Positions 22,005 through 32,913 of a DNA stretch of 64,000 bases are shown here, one piece after another. The position numbers and the translations under genes were made by a program. Positions within the stretch are counted from its first letter, which is position 1, and each line of letters starts with the position of its first letter. The notes under the pieces were generated by a model. It did not search any database, was not told the DNA's origin, and saw only the letters and a list, made by a program, of their open reading frames with translations. Source of the stretch: Hemerocallis citrina (Eukaryota > Streptophyta > Magnoliopsida > Asparagales > Asphodelaceae); assembly GCA_017893485.1 (NCBI GenBank), contig CM030364.1:44014109-44078108 (forward strand). The letters are read 5' to 3'.

Positions 22005-25000
22005 ATGGAAGCCTTATTCTAGAATGTTAGAGGCCTTGGAGGGCGGGGTAAACAAGAAATGGTTAAGGAAGTGGTAGCCAGATCTAGGGCTAACATTGTG
22101 GGTCTCCAGGAGACCAAACTGTTGTCTATACTTAGGAGAGTGGGGGTAGCCGAATCTCCGAAAGGATGTTGCCCTCAGATGGGGCGTCCGGGGGTATCGC
22201 TCTAGGTTTTAACCCCAGCATCTTCGGCTGTGTTGACGAACTACGAGGGCAATTCTCTTTATCGGTATTGCTACAGTGAAAGTCCGACCGATGGGTTCAA
22301 TCGGTTATGGTGGTGTACGGGCCACACACGTCCGCCGCCAGAACAGCCTTCTGGGCAGAACTTCGAGCTATCCAAACACTCTGGCCACACCCGTGGGTGG
22401 TGGGGGGAGATTTTAACATCACAAGATTTGCTTCAGAGCACAGAGGCAGAGGTGCCAGTGACCTAGATAGAGAAGCATTTAATGAGGTCATCACAGACCT
22501 GGAACTGGTTGACATCCCCGTCTCGGATAGACTATTCACCTTGTCAAACATGCAGGCGACGCCCATTTTAGCTAAGTTAGATAGGATCTTGGTCTCCACA
22601 GATTGGGAGACCAAAGCTTCATCCAAATCACTCCCTAAACCTACCTCGGACCACGTGCCTATTTTCTTATCTTCAGGGGAGGACCAACCCAGAAAGCCAT
22701 CAAAATTTCGGTTCGAGAAAACTTGGCTAGAAATCCAAGGTTTTCACCATATGGTCAGTGAGAGCTGGTCTCGCCCGACCAAGGGCTCTGAGGCGACCGC
22801 TATATGGTGTGAAAAAATTTCTAGGCTCAGGGGCAAGCTGAGGAAGTGGAACCGGACCAGATTTACACTAATATGGAGAGCAAAGGAGTCCCTTCTTATG
22901 GGAATTGAGGAACTTGAGAAGAAGGAAGAGGCTATGGACCTTCAACAGGAAGAACGGAATCGATTGCTCCAACTCAGATAGGAAATTGACCAGCTCTACA
23001 GGTTGGAGGAAATTAGATGGCAACAACAATCGAGAATTACGTGGCTCAAAGAGGGAGATGCGAATACAACATTTTTTTACCGAGTTGCCAGTGCCCGACG
23101 TAGAACTAACCTCATCCACTCGATCAACTCGGAGTCTGGATTAATACAAGGCGAGGATGCCATTAAGCAGACCTTCCAAGTCAATTACAAGCGCCTCTTT
23201 GGGCACAAAGCGAAATTCAGAACCCCTCTTTAACATGACTTCTGGCAAGAGCGAACAGGCACTCCAGATCCTGGTTTGCAATCCATAGAAGCACCCTTCA
23301 CCAAAAAGGAGGTCTGGAAGGTAGTCGAACAACTAGGTAAAGATAAAGCCCCAGGTCCAGATGGTTTCCCGATCATGTTCTACCAGATATTCTGGAAGGA
23401 AATAAAAGGTGACCTACTGAAGCTCTTCGAAGACCTCTATGAGCATAAACTCAAATTGGGGAGACTCAACTACGCGGAGGTGGTGCTCATCCCCAAATAA
23501 GAAGAATCACGACGTGTCGGTGACTTCCGCCCCATAAGCCTCCTAAACTGTTCAGTTAAGATCATTACCAAGACTCTCGCTAACAGACTGGGAAAGGTAA
23601 TGGACGGCCTTATTAGTCAGGACTAGACGGGCTTCATTAAGAGAAGATGCATCTAAGACAGGATCGCTACAGCTGAAGAGACTATCCATCAGTGCCATGC
23701 TTCCAACACGAAGAGCTACCTCCTGAAGCTGGATTTTGAGAAAACCTATGATTCCGTGGAATGGGACTGCTTACTGGAAGCGCTTGCTGGACAGGGATTC
23801 GGGGACAGATGGATCAGATGGATCCACACATGTCTTACCACTAGCAAGATGGCTATTTTGGTCAATGGGACAGCAGGCCACCCATTCTCCTGCAAACGGT
23901 GGCTCAGACAAGGAGATTCACTTTCACCCCTCCTCTTCACCATCATGGCAGACGTGCTTAGATCCATGATGACCAGGTGCAGTAGATCAGGCTTGATAGT
24001 ACTAGTGGCTAAAGGGGTACAGCGTCAAGGTTGCTCTATACTACAATATCCAGACAACACTCTCCTATTCAGCAATGGAAACCCAGGGAAAACTACCGTA
24101 TTCAAAGGAATTGTATATTGCTTTGAAGCCTGGTTGGGACTCAGAGTTAATTTCCATAAAAGTGCCCTAATTCCCATTGCTCTGACCCCAGAAGAGATGC
24201 TGGATCATGCCACAATCCTCAATTGCTCCATCGAGAGGTTCCCCATTCAGTACTTGGGATTGCCGCTAAGATTCGGAAGACTCAAAAAGGCGGATTGGCT
24301 ACCCATCATTGATAGGGTCAAGAAATGGCTAGCAGGATGGAAAGGGAAGGCTCTCTCCTTGGGAGGGAGAGTCACACTCATCAATGCAGTCCTCTCAAAC
24401 CTTCCTACCTACTACCTCTCATTCTTCGAGATGCCACGATGGGTAATACAAAGAATTAACCGGACCAGGAAGCATTTCCTATGGAAAGGGTCAGACCCAG
24501 ACCAAGGAGAATATCATCTCATTAGATGGGAAAAGGCATGTATGAAAAAGATTCATGGAGGCCTAGGTATAATTGATCTTCGAGACATGAATCTGGCGCT
24601 ACTGGGCAAATGGTGGTGGAAAATTTTCCACCCTAATGGAGAAGGGTGGTAGCAATTTGTTCAGGGATACATGCATGGGAATGGAACTAGAAATCTAGGC
24701 TTCAGGATTGGCCCTAGAGTATCCTGCTTCTGGAAAGGGGTTGCCAAGGAATACGATCCCTTCAATAGCTGTGTTAAATCAACCATAGGTAACGGCCGAC
24801 TTACTAGATTTTGGTGGGATAAGTGGTGTGCTGATCACACACTCAGGTCCATGTTCCTAGACTTATACGAGCAAGCGACTCAACCACACTGCACGGTGGC
24901 AGCAGCCTGGAAAAGAGGCACATGGAATCCAATGTTCAAACATCTGCTTGACATAGACTCCCAATGCAGACTGACGGAACTCCAGACCTACATCTCCAAC

Positions 25001-25606
25001 GCTGGAATTGGCTGTACTCAGGGGCCCGACAAGAAAACCTGGGATCTGGAGAAAAATGGCAAGTTCACGGTTCGTTCAATGTACAACCGTATCTATTTTA
25101 GGGGATGCTCACCAAAATGGTCGGCCATTGTCTAGAAAACGAAAGCGCCCCTTAAAATCAAAGTTTTTCTATGGTTGGTGCTGTACGATGCGATCCTGAC
25201 TAGGAAAAACCTAGCTAAGCGCCAACCAAATTTGGATCCTCAATGTGGGTTCTATCAAGCCAACCTGGAGACTAGAGACCATCTGTTCCTTCATTGTCCT
25301 AGGAGTAAGGCGGTTATCGTAGAGGTTCTCAATGCACTAGGAACATCTCAATACCCCAATACATACGACCACCTGTGGATAGGAACCAAATTCGCAATGG
25401 AGAGAGGTGCTATGAGAGAGGTGTGGTTTATCGCGATCGCCGCAATGACCTGGGTGTTATGGCTAGACAGAAATAATCTTTACTTTCGTAGAACTTGCAA
25501 TACTATTTCTGGCAATCTGAATCATATTATGCATCTGATCTCATTTTGGGCTAATGTGGCAGCAGCAGGTTCCAGGGGCAGGATTGGCACAGTCTTCCAG
25601 GTATAG
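22005..25606 (+). pseudogene. LINE ORF2: endonuclease, reverse transcriptase, zinc domain
   Basis: ATG at 22005; a TAG at codon 6 replaces the Trp expected in the endonuclease opening (NVRGLG follows). The apurinic-type endonuclease shows GLQETKL, GGDFNITRF and SDHVPI. A frameshift lies between 22140 and 22306; from 22307 to 25606 a single frame persists. Stops in it: 22979 TAG, 23231 TAA, 23498 TAA, ~23624 TAG, ~23654 TAA, 24650 TAG, 25133 TAG. RT motifs: KDKAPGPDGFP, FRPISLLN, GDSLSPLLF. The catalytic box is YPDN instead of the usual F/YADD, so it would be inactive. The zf-RVT-like end has PQCGFYQANLETRDHLFLHC. Confidence 0.9.
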
Positions 25607-25906
25607 GAGTTTGACGACGAGGAGATCGAGATTGGCCCGACGATTGACTGAGACACGAGCTCTGACGGACACTGATACCCACCACCCCAAGGCTTGTTGG
25701 GGGGAATGATGTATTACTTTTGGCTACTTTATGATCTGTCTGTACTTTGTCCCATCCCCCATGTTTGGGGTGGAGTATGTTTTTCTGTTTTCTTTCTAGG
25801 ATTTTGTTGTATGCTCAGTACCATGAGTTTTATTTATTAATCTCTGATTAATGAAACAGGGTGGCCAGACTCCACCTTTTCCTCAACACAAAAAAAAAAA
25901 AAAAAA
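25607..25906 (+). other. LINE 3' UTR and poly(A) tail
   Basis: Non-coding AT-rich trailer ending CCTCAACAC followed by about 17 A, directly before the right target duplication. Confidence 0.8.
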
Positions 25907-26391
25907 AACAATCGCTATCTGAGATAGCGACCTCAATTCTAAAAATTGAGTACTCAAATGAACTCGCTATCTCAGATAGCGAGTGTTGTTGTACTCATTT
26001 TTCAGAGAAATTTTGAACATTAAATATATACAACTAGACTCGCTATCTAAGATAGCGAGTCTAAACTAGACTCGCTATCTCGGATAGCAAGTGTAGGTCT
26101 ATACATTTGCATGTTTAAATTTTTTCTAAAAAATAAGTACAACTACACTCGCTATCTAAGATAACGAATGTAATTATATACATTTCAGGTAGAAATTGCA
26201 TGTTTAAAATTTCTTTAAAAAATGAGTACAACTACACTCGCTATCTGAGATAGCAATGTCAGTTGAACTAGACTCGCTATACATTTCAGATAAAAATTGC
26301 ATGTTCAAAATTTCTCTAAAAAATGAGGAACTACACTCGCTGTCTCTGATAGCGAGTTCATTTGAACTAGACTCGCTATCTCAGATAGCGA
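25907..26391 (+). repeat. MULE-A right palindrome array
   Basis: Seven or eight copies of CGCTATCTNAGATAGCG-type palindromes with the same spacer words as the left array, running into the right TIR. Best copies lie near 25963, 26040, 26070, 26235 and 26370. Confidence 0.85.
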
Positions 26392-26484
26392 GTAGGTCAA
26401 TTTGATAAATAGTTTTGAAAGTGGGTCTTTTTGGTAAATGCTTTCAAATTTTGGGTCTTTTTTGTTAAAAAATCAGTAACGGAT

Positions 26485-27262
26485 ATGTGGGATCCACTTG
26501 TAAAGAGTTACAAAGGTATTGAGATGCAGGAACCACAAGTGTCATGTGTGAAAAGTTTGAATTTTGGGTGTTTTTTGTTTTAAAATACTAGTATTTAGCA
26601 TGTCCGATGCACATTTTAATAAATATATAATTTTTAAAGTAATATAATATAGTATGTGTTAGGCACGTGTAAATAAATATATATTTTTTAAAGTAATATT
26701 ATAAAGAGTATAATGGGAGAGTTGGAGTTGTACATGCGATACACGTAAGTTGATAATTTTAAAGTGTATAATAGGAGAATTGGGGTTGCACGTGATGCAC
26801 GTAAGATGGTAGATTGACACTAAGGCCTTCTCCCATTATAATATTAGAGATTATATTATTAGAGATTAGAGATTAGAGATGCAATTTTCTTTTCTTCAGG
26901 TGCCTTGACAGTTTAACAACTTCATTTTTGCAGCTTACCCCTTCCTCTTTGGTCACAAAAGAAAAACAGCCTTTTTTTTCTACATTGTATAGTTCCTAAA
27001 CTACGATGTTGAATTGTTATGTTATAATATAAAGAGCAAAAACCAAAATATCCCCTAACCTTTGGCATGAGTACAAAATGTGCATATAATATTTGCAAAA
27101 ATATATTATACACATTTCATTGTCAGCTTACCCTTCCTCATTGGTCACAAAAGAAAAACAACCTTTTTTCTTCCTACTTTTTTTAGTCCATAAACTACGA
27201 TGTTGAATTGTTATGTTATAATATAAAGAGCAAAAACCAAACTATCCCCTACCCTTTAACAT
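26485..27262. repeat. Spacer with a ~195-bp tandem duplication
   Basis: 26485-26930 shows only short AT-rich direct repeats (AGTATAATGGGAGAGTTGG-like, twice). From about 26931 a ~195-bp unit starting AGCTTACCC..TTCCTC and ending TATTATACACATTTC is repeated at about 27125-27320. The second copy runs into the left arm of the element at 27263. No gene seen. Confidence 0.6.
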
Positions 27263-27399
27263 GAGTACAAAATGTGCATATAATATTTGCAAAAATATAT
27301 TATACACATTTCTTTGTTAACTTAACTCATTCTGTTCAATATGAATTATTAATATCCTTACACTTTCATAATTAATCTGTCCTTCTTTCTCTCCTTTCT

Positions 27400-27513
27400 T
27401 TATTGGGTTTGGGTTTTGGGCGGATATTGTGAGAATTTTGAATTTGGGTTGGAGGCCAACATGATGCCAACCATTTCTTTGATATTCCCTATGCAAAACC
27501 TATAGGGTGGGCC
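27400..27513 (-). pseudogene. Captured P450 fragment, downstream part (CYP734A-like)
   Basis: Read on minus after the hAT duplication site, it encodes GPPYRFCIGNIKEMVGIMLA followed by a divergent Ser/Pro/Gln tail and TAA at 27402-27400. The RGPPYxFxIGNxKEMVGMML pattern is the proline-rich hinge region after the membrane anchor in CYP734A-type (CYP72 clan) P450s, which inactivate brassinosteroids. It is in frame with the upstream part at 31020-31147 across the hAT insertion. Only the N-terminal ~75 residues of a ~500-residue enzyme are present, with no heme-binding region. Confidence 0.65.
27506..27513. repeat. hAT target-site duplication, left copy
   Basis: The 8-bp ggtgggcc is repeated at 31020-31027 directly outside the hAT ends. 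Eight base pairs is the hAT length. Confidence 0.9.
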
Positions 27514-30500
27514 TAGAGATGGCAAATGGGCCGGGTCAACCTGCGACCCACCCGTTGGACCCGGCCCGTGAAACAGTTTGGCGGGTTCAGGTCGAACCCG
27601 GTGAACAGTAACAGGTCGACCCGAGTTGTCAAAAACGCGAATCCAACCCGTTAAACCCGGCCCGCGAACCCATTTAAAAAAGTCCAACCCACCGCCAACC
27701 CACGGGTTTCGAACTGTTGGACCCATACGGGTCGAGCGTTCGACCCGTTACGGGTCGACCGTTCGACCTGTGGGTCAGTGGCTCATTAGGGAGGGGGGGC
27801 GCCGCACTGTTTGACCTTTTTTTTTTTGGTTTTTTAGCCTATAAATACCCCTCAAAATCTCATTAAAAAATCACGCCTTACTCTCTTACTCTCTCTACTA
27901 TTATACATCATTTCTAAGGAATTTTTCAACAATTGTAGTATTCAACAGGCAAGTCTACAACAAGGCATATACACGACCAATTTTCAATCGTATCGAAATC
28001 AAAATTCAACGTCTTCAACTCTCTTCAACTTTCATCAATTCTCCTTCAAGCTCTCCTCAACTCTTCAATTGCGGAATCGATGAAGCGCTTCTTTCTAGTT
28101 CTATTTCTATTCTTATTTTCACGGTTTATTTTACATACGCGTATTCCATGGTGAACGGTATCAAAATTTCATACCTCTCTCGTTATATTTTTTTGCGTTG
28201 TAGTTAAAATTATTGTTGGTTTTTTGATCTTCTCTATCTCAACCCTCTTGTTTTTTAGATTTTTTTTATAATTCACCGTTCCTACAATGTGTATTTTTTT
28301 TACATATATTAGTACATTACTACAATATGTCTAGATCACGCGGTAGCGGTCATAGCGGGCAAGCTTCCTCCTCATCTTCCTGTAGGCCACCAATTGTTCC
28401 AACTAGTGAGCCCGCCCAAGAATACCATGACCCTCCTACCCAACAATGGAGTACACACGATGAGGTTGTAGGTGACATACAATTAGAAGAAGAAGAACAA
28501 CAACAACAACAACCAACCGAAACCACACAACCCTGTAGTAGTAGGAAAAGTAAAGGAAAAACTAGTGATTGGCATAAGTTTTACGATTATATCCCGGATG
28601 AACATACTCCGGGTATAGGTTTGAAAGTTTGTAAAACATGTGGTAAAACATACAAATTCAAGAGAGGTGATGGCACCGGTACAATTAGTAGACACATCCA
28701 ACATAACCATAAAGACCTTCTTGCTAACCTACAAGGCCAACAAAAAATCAACCCTAGGACCGGTCTAGTTGATAGCCATCCTTATGATCCCAATCTTGTT
28801 CGTCGGGAAATGGCCCGATTAGTCATAAAGGAAGAGTTACCATTTTCCTATCCCGAGAGTAGGGACTTGGAAAATTTTAACCAAACGGCCTTAAACCCTC
28901 ATTTTAGAAGAATTCCAAGAAATACTTGCAAATCGGATTGTTTTAAAATGTGCATCGAAATGAAGGATGCTTTGATTACAATTTTATGGAGTTTAACTTG
29001 TAGAGTTAGTTTAACTTCGGATTGTTGGACGGGTGTCAACAATATTCCAACGATGGGAATAACCTGTCATTGGATCGACAATGATTGGATTCTTCAAAAA
29101 AGAATCATATCACTTGCGGCATTGCCGTATCCCCATAATGGCGCTGAAATAGCAAATCATATTATAGAAATTTGTGATATTTTTCATATTCACGATAAAA
29201 TTACGTGTATTAGTTTTGATAATGCATCTAATAACAATGTAACAATTACTACTTTAAAATCCGTATTAAACCCTTCATCTGACAATATTTTTCATATTAG
29301 ATGTGCATGTCATATTATAAATTTATGTGTTCAAGATGCATTAAAAATAGCCGATCCATATATAATTAAAATTAGAAATTGTGTACATTTCATTGCATTA
29401 AGTCCAAGCATATTACAAGAATGGAAAGCTTGGTGTAGGCTTAAAAATGTACCTTTTAGAAGATTTCCAAAGGATGTTAGACACCGATGGAATTCTACTT
29501 TTGATTTACTAAATGTTGTTACCGAATATAAAGCAGTTGTAAATAATTTTTGTATCGCAAAAAATATGCACAATTTTGAAATGACTCTCACCGATTGGTT
29601 TTTTACCGAATCTTTGTTGAAATTTTTAGAACCTTTTAAAACAGCAACTTTAAAATTTTCAAAAACATATGAATCTACTTCTAGTAGCATTTTTATTTCA
29701 TTAGTTAGCATGATACAAACATTTAACGAAATGTTAAATGATATCAATGTTGGTGAGATTGTAAAACCTGCATACAAAAAATTTTTGAAGTATTATTTTC
29801 CTCCTCCTATGTTGATTTGTGTTGCTACCGTTATGGATCCTCTTATCAAATTAGAAGGTACGAAGAGTTTGATTGACATGTTTTTTGCATTACTTGGGGA
29901 AAATGTAGAATTAGTAATTGATTGCGCTACTTTTTTAGTTCAGTTTGAATCTACATTAAATAACTTGTATGATTATTATGATAGACGTTTTACTTCTAGT
30001 AGTACAACTTCTGTAGTTAGTTCTTCTTCTGGTACTTTTAAAGGTAAGGGTAAAAGTAATTTGATGATAGAACATTTAATTTACTTGAACAAATTCAATC
30101 AAAAAAACCTAGGACTAATCAACCAAATGAATTAAATTGGTATAACCAACAAGATTCTGAGCCTTCTACTTCTCCACTAGATATTTTACAATGGTGGAAA
30201 GACCATAAACACACTTTTAGTATTCTATCAATTATGGCTAAAGATTTACTAACTCCTCCTGTCTCTACAGTTGCTTCTGAGAGTGCCTTTTCTTCAAGTG
30301 GCAGGGTTCTAACTGATTACAGGAATCGCTTAAATCCGGACTCGTTAAAGATGCTCGTTTTCACAGAAGACTGGCTGAAGGCTGAAGATAGGACACAAGG
30401 GAAAGCACTATCAACATCCACAAGTGGGAGCAACTTGCCGGAAGAACAACAACAACAACAACAACAATAGCTGCTTTGCTTGTAATAGCAACTCGACCGA

Positions 30501-31019
30501 CACGCTAGGAATTGTATTATATCTTTGCTTGTTATGTTAAATTAGAAAAATTGGAGTCAATTACAATTGTATATAAGAAATATGTTATTGTACAAAACTT
30601 ATTTGTGAATTGAATTCTTCATTTCATTAGAAATTGTGAAAATTGTATAACTTAAATTCATATGAATAATATTTCAAAATTTTTTGGCAATTTCACTCTT
30701 TCAATCTTATTATTATTATTACGATTTTTAATGTTTATTAGTATTATTAATTACTTAGTATTATTATTATTATTATTTTAAGCTAAAAATATTTTTTTTA
30801 AAAAAAACCTACCTATCTAAACAGGCCAACCCGCGGGTCGACCCGACCCAACCCGGGTTGGACCCTAAAGGGTTCACGGGTTGGGCGGGTCGCCTAAATC
30901 AAGTTTGGGCCCGGCCCGGCCCGGCTAAGTGGCCAAACCGGCCCGAGCCCGCCCAAGTCACAGGCCAACCCGGACGGGTTCGGCCCAGCCCGGCCCGTTC
31001 GACCCGTTTGCCATCCCTA
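27514..31019 (+). mobile_element. hAT transposon, 3506 bp
   Basis: Ends are imperfect inverted repeats: TAGAGATGGCAAATGGG on the left and TAGGGATGGCAAACGGG read inward from the right. They are flanked by the 8-bp duplication ggtgggcc. Subterminal regions on both sides are dense in CGGGT/ACCCG words (CGGGTCGACCCG-like), probable transposase binding sites. It encodes one BED-finger transposase with a single frameshift. Confidence 0.93.
28327..30470 (+). pseudogene. hAT transposase (BED zinc finger, hATC dimerisation domain), frameshifted
   Basis: ATG at 28327. Residues ~75-130 form a BED zinc finger (CKTCGKTYKF, then a His pair in SRHIQHNH). The RNase-H-like core follows, with SDCWTGVNNI, ISFDNASNN and a CACHIINLCVQ helix. 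The first frame ends at 30135. A 1-base loss in a T run near 30058-30064 explains this, because the other frame then runs to 30470. That part carries the hATC domain with WWKDHK, SESAFSSSGRVLTDYR and RNRLNPDSLKMLVFTEDW. A CAA-repeat-coded Gln run ends the protein. Total length ~710 residues is normal for plant hAT. It looks recently inactivated. Confidence 0.92.
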
Positions 31020-31147
31020 GGTGGGCCCCTTATCACCTGCTTCACAAAGTGTGCTTCATTCTTTTTGGGGCCCTACCATAGGAGCTCAAGAACCCTAATG
31101 GCCATGGCCAACAAGAGAAACACAACAACACCAAGAAGAAGACCCAT
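31020..31147 (-). pseudogene. Captured P450 fragment, 5' part (CYP734A-like start, membrane anchor)
   Basis: ATG at 31147 on minus starts a hydrophobic anchor (MGLLLGVVVFLLLAMAI). The next codons give ELLW, then a TAG where CYP734A proteins have a second Trp, then PKKNEAHFVKQVIRG. This matches the anchor-to-hinge layout of the CYP734A/CYP72 clan, and the frame continues into 27513-27400 across the hAT. A TATA-like TATATATA at about 31196-31206 lies ~45 bp upstream, so promoter sequence was probably captured too. No search was run. Confidence 0.62.
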
Positions 31148-31194
31148 CACCCTCACCACCTTAAGTAGTAGTTGTTGTAGTAGGACTACTCTTC

Positions 31195-31210
31195 TCTTCT
31201 ATATATAAAG
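31195..31210 (-). promoter_or_regulatory. TATA box of the captured P450 fragment
   Basis: The minus strand reads CTTTATATATAGAAG about 45 bp before the P450 ATG. It is followed upstream by purine/pyrimidine-rich AGAGAG tracts. Confidence 0.4.
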
Positions 31211-31353
31211 AAAGATAAATGTCGAGAGAGAAAGAGAGAAGTTTTTTTTTTTTAATTTATTTTTTTGAGGAGAGAGAGGGATGGATGGGTGAGGGGAGAT
31301 AGAGGGGACGGGTTTTATAGGGATGAAATGAACTAAAAAAGGGAGAAAGAAAG

Positions 31354-32069
31354 GAATTATTTACCAAACTATCCCACTTTTTGAAAGTATGTACCAAACT
31401 ATCCCTGTTTGAAAGTTAAATACCAAAAAGTCCCTGTCGCTAACTGAGATAGCGCGCCTGGTAAAAATCCACGCGCTAACTCCGTTAGCGTGATATGGGA
31501 TACTAGGGGACACTACTCTTAAGTAGGGGTGTGAGAAAAAAATCACCCAAGTATAGACACGCTAACCCCGTTAGCGCGCCTGGTTTAAATGGGCGCACTA
31601 ACTCCGTTAGCGTGTCTATACTTGACATTTTTTCCCTACGCCCCCTACTTAAGGAGTTTGTCGCCTAGTGTCCCCTAATGTCCCTTAGTATCCCTTAGCA
31701 CGCTAACCCCGTTAGCGCGCCTGGTTTAAATAGGCGAGCTAACTCCGTTAGCGTGTCTATACTTGGCATTTTTCCCCACACCCCCACTTAAGGAGTGTTG
31801 TCCCCTAGTGTCCCCCTAGCACACTAACCCCGTTAGCGCACCTGGTTTAAATAGGCGGGCTAACGGGGTTAGCGTATCTATACTTGGTAACTTTTTTCCT
31901 AAACCCCTACTTGAGAGTAGTGTCCCATAGCACGCTAACGGGGTTAGTGCGTGAATTTTTACCAGGCGCGCTATCTCAGTTAGCGACATGGACTTTTTGG
32001 TATTTAACTTTCAAATAGGAATAGTTTAGTACATACTTTCAAAAGGTGGTATTGTTTGGTAAAAAAATC
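31354..32069. mobile_element. MULE-B: 716-bp palindromic Mutator-like MITE
   Basis: Inverted ends of more than 100 bp begin GAATTATTTACCAAAC (left) and GATTTTTTTACCAAAC (right, inward). Both continue through CTTTTTGAAAGTATGTAC, GTTTGAAAGTTAAATACC and CGCTAACTGAGATAGCGC. Flanks gaaagaaag (31345-31353) and gaaagaagg (32070-32078) match at 8 of 9 positions. The interior has about ten palindromes of the type CGCTAACCCCGTTAGCG. There is no ORF. It sits in the right half of the P450-carrying element. Confidence 0.82.
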
Positions 32070-32406
32070 GAAAGAAGGGATGGTGAGAGAGAATGAAGAA
32101 AGGGGAGAAAGAGAGATAAATTAATTATGAAAAGGTAAAGGTAAAATAGGTAATTTAATAATTCATAGTTAACGGAATGAGTTAAGTTAACAAAGAAATG
32201 TATATAATATATTTTTGCAAACGTTGTATAGATATTTTGTACTCAATCTTTATTACAGCTTCAAAACTTTGATCGATTTATAAGACTTTTCATATGATGT
32301 TAGAGCAACCCTGTAAAACTTGATGAATTTTTTCCCAAACTGTCCCAATTTTTGAAAGTTTTTCCCAAACTGCCCTACTTTTTTTAAAAATTCTCAAAAT
32401 GCCCTA

Positions 32407-32515
32407 CTCGCTTTCTGAAAAAGCGAGTTTGGCTAAATCCTCATCGTTTTTTCAGAAAGCGAGTGTTAGGTTTTGGTTTTGCACCTGCCTACACTCGCTT
32501 TTTCAAAAAGCAAGG
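32407..32515 (+). repeat. MULE-C left palindromes
   Basis: Three palindromic blocks with CTCGCTTTCT / AGAAAGCGAG arms occur at 32407-32428, 32447-32464 and 32494-32513, next to the TIR repeats. Confidence 0.75.
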
Positions 32516-32913
32516 GGATTTATCCCACACTGTCGATTGGGTCTTTAACCCCCAAAACTCGAAATCAAATCTCACTTTTCTTTAATTCTCTATCTTCCTC
32601 CTCCTCTTCTAACCCCGAAAATCTAACCCATCTCTCATCTCATTTTCGTCAAAAAACCACAAAAATTTGTCGATTAACCCATAAAATTGCTCTCAAAACC
32701 CTAAACTCATCTTCCGATATATCCAAATTTTGGAATTTTGATATACTTGAAGAGGATAGCAACTTCAACTCTTCTACCCAAATATCTATGGTTATATCCT
32801 TTCGAATAAGCTTGTGAAGGTATGATGTATATTGGCCTATTATTTTGTTCATTTTCATAGGTTTTGTTTTTGGGTAGATAATAACTCGTATATTCGTATA
32901 AATATACATAGGT

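Larger units (their letters stand above)
18366..25906 (+). mobile_element. L1-type LINE inserted in MULE-A
   Basis: Bounded by a target duplication aacaatcgctatctg: 18351-18365 on the left and 25907-25921 on the right, after an A tail at about 25890-25907. It is therefore close to full length at about 7.5 kb. It carries ORF1 with zinc knuckles and ORF2 with endonuclease, RT and a C-terminal zinc domain, all on plus and all decayed. The insertion site is the middle of one MULE-A palindrome. Confidence 0.9.
16465..26475. mobile_element. MULE-A: non-autonomous Mutator-like element rich in palindromes
   Basis: Terminal inverted repeats 16465-16546 and 26392-26475 share a duplicated unit of the type ACCCACTTT...GAAA..TATTTACCAAA and end in GACCTAC. 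They are flanked by an identical 9-bp duplication gtaacggat (16456-16464 and 26476-26484), the hallmark of Mutator-like transposition. Without the LINE inside it, the element is about 2.45 kb. Its 17500-17730 part resembles the 5' leader of MULE-C, with a pyrimidine-rich stretch and repeated AAAACCCTA. It looks like a deletion derivative that lost the transposase gene. No coding sequence remains. Confidence 0.88.
27263..32244. mobile_element. Inverted-repeat element carrying a captured P450 fragment, hit by hAT and MULE-B
   Basis: Arms 27263-~27400 and ~32080-32244 are inverted copies. Both share TTGCAAAAATATATTATA, CATTTCTTTGTTAACTTAAC and, further in, ATAATTAAT and a CTTTCTCTCC-type tract. 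Removing the hAT (27514-31019) and MULE-B (31354-32069) leaves ~0.75 kb with a P450 5' fragment in the middle. It resembles a Pack-type gene-capturing element. The outermost ends and a target duplication were not resolved. Confidence 0.55.

Noticed and set aside
16660..26391. CRISPR-like look of regularly spaced palindromic repeats
   Set aside because: Spacers are themselves repeats, the repeats vary, no cas genes are present, the DNA is plant nuclear, and TIRs with a 9-bp duplication explain the block as a MULE.
32473..32817. 114-codon ORF before the MULE-C transposase
   Set aside because: Sits in the 5' leader between palindromes and the transposase start, is Ser/Leu-rich low complexity, and resembles the non-coding leader of MULE-A.
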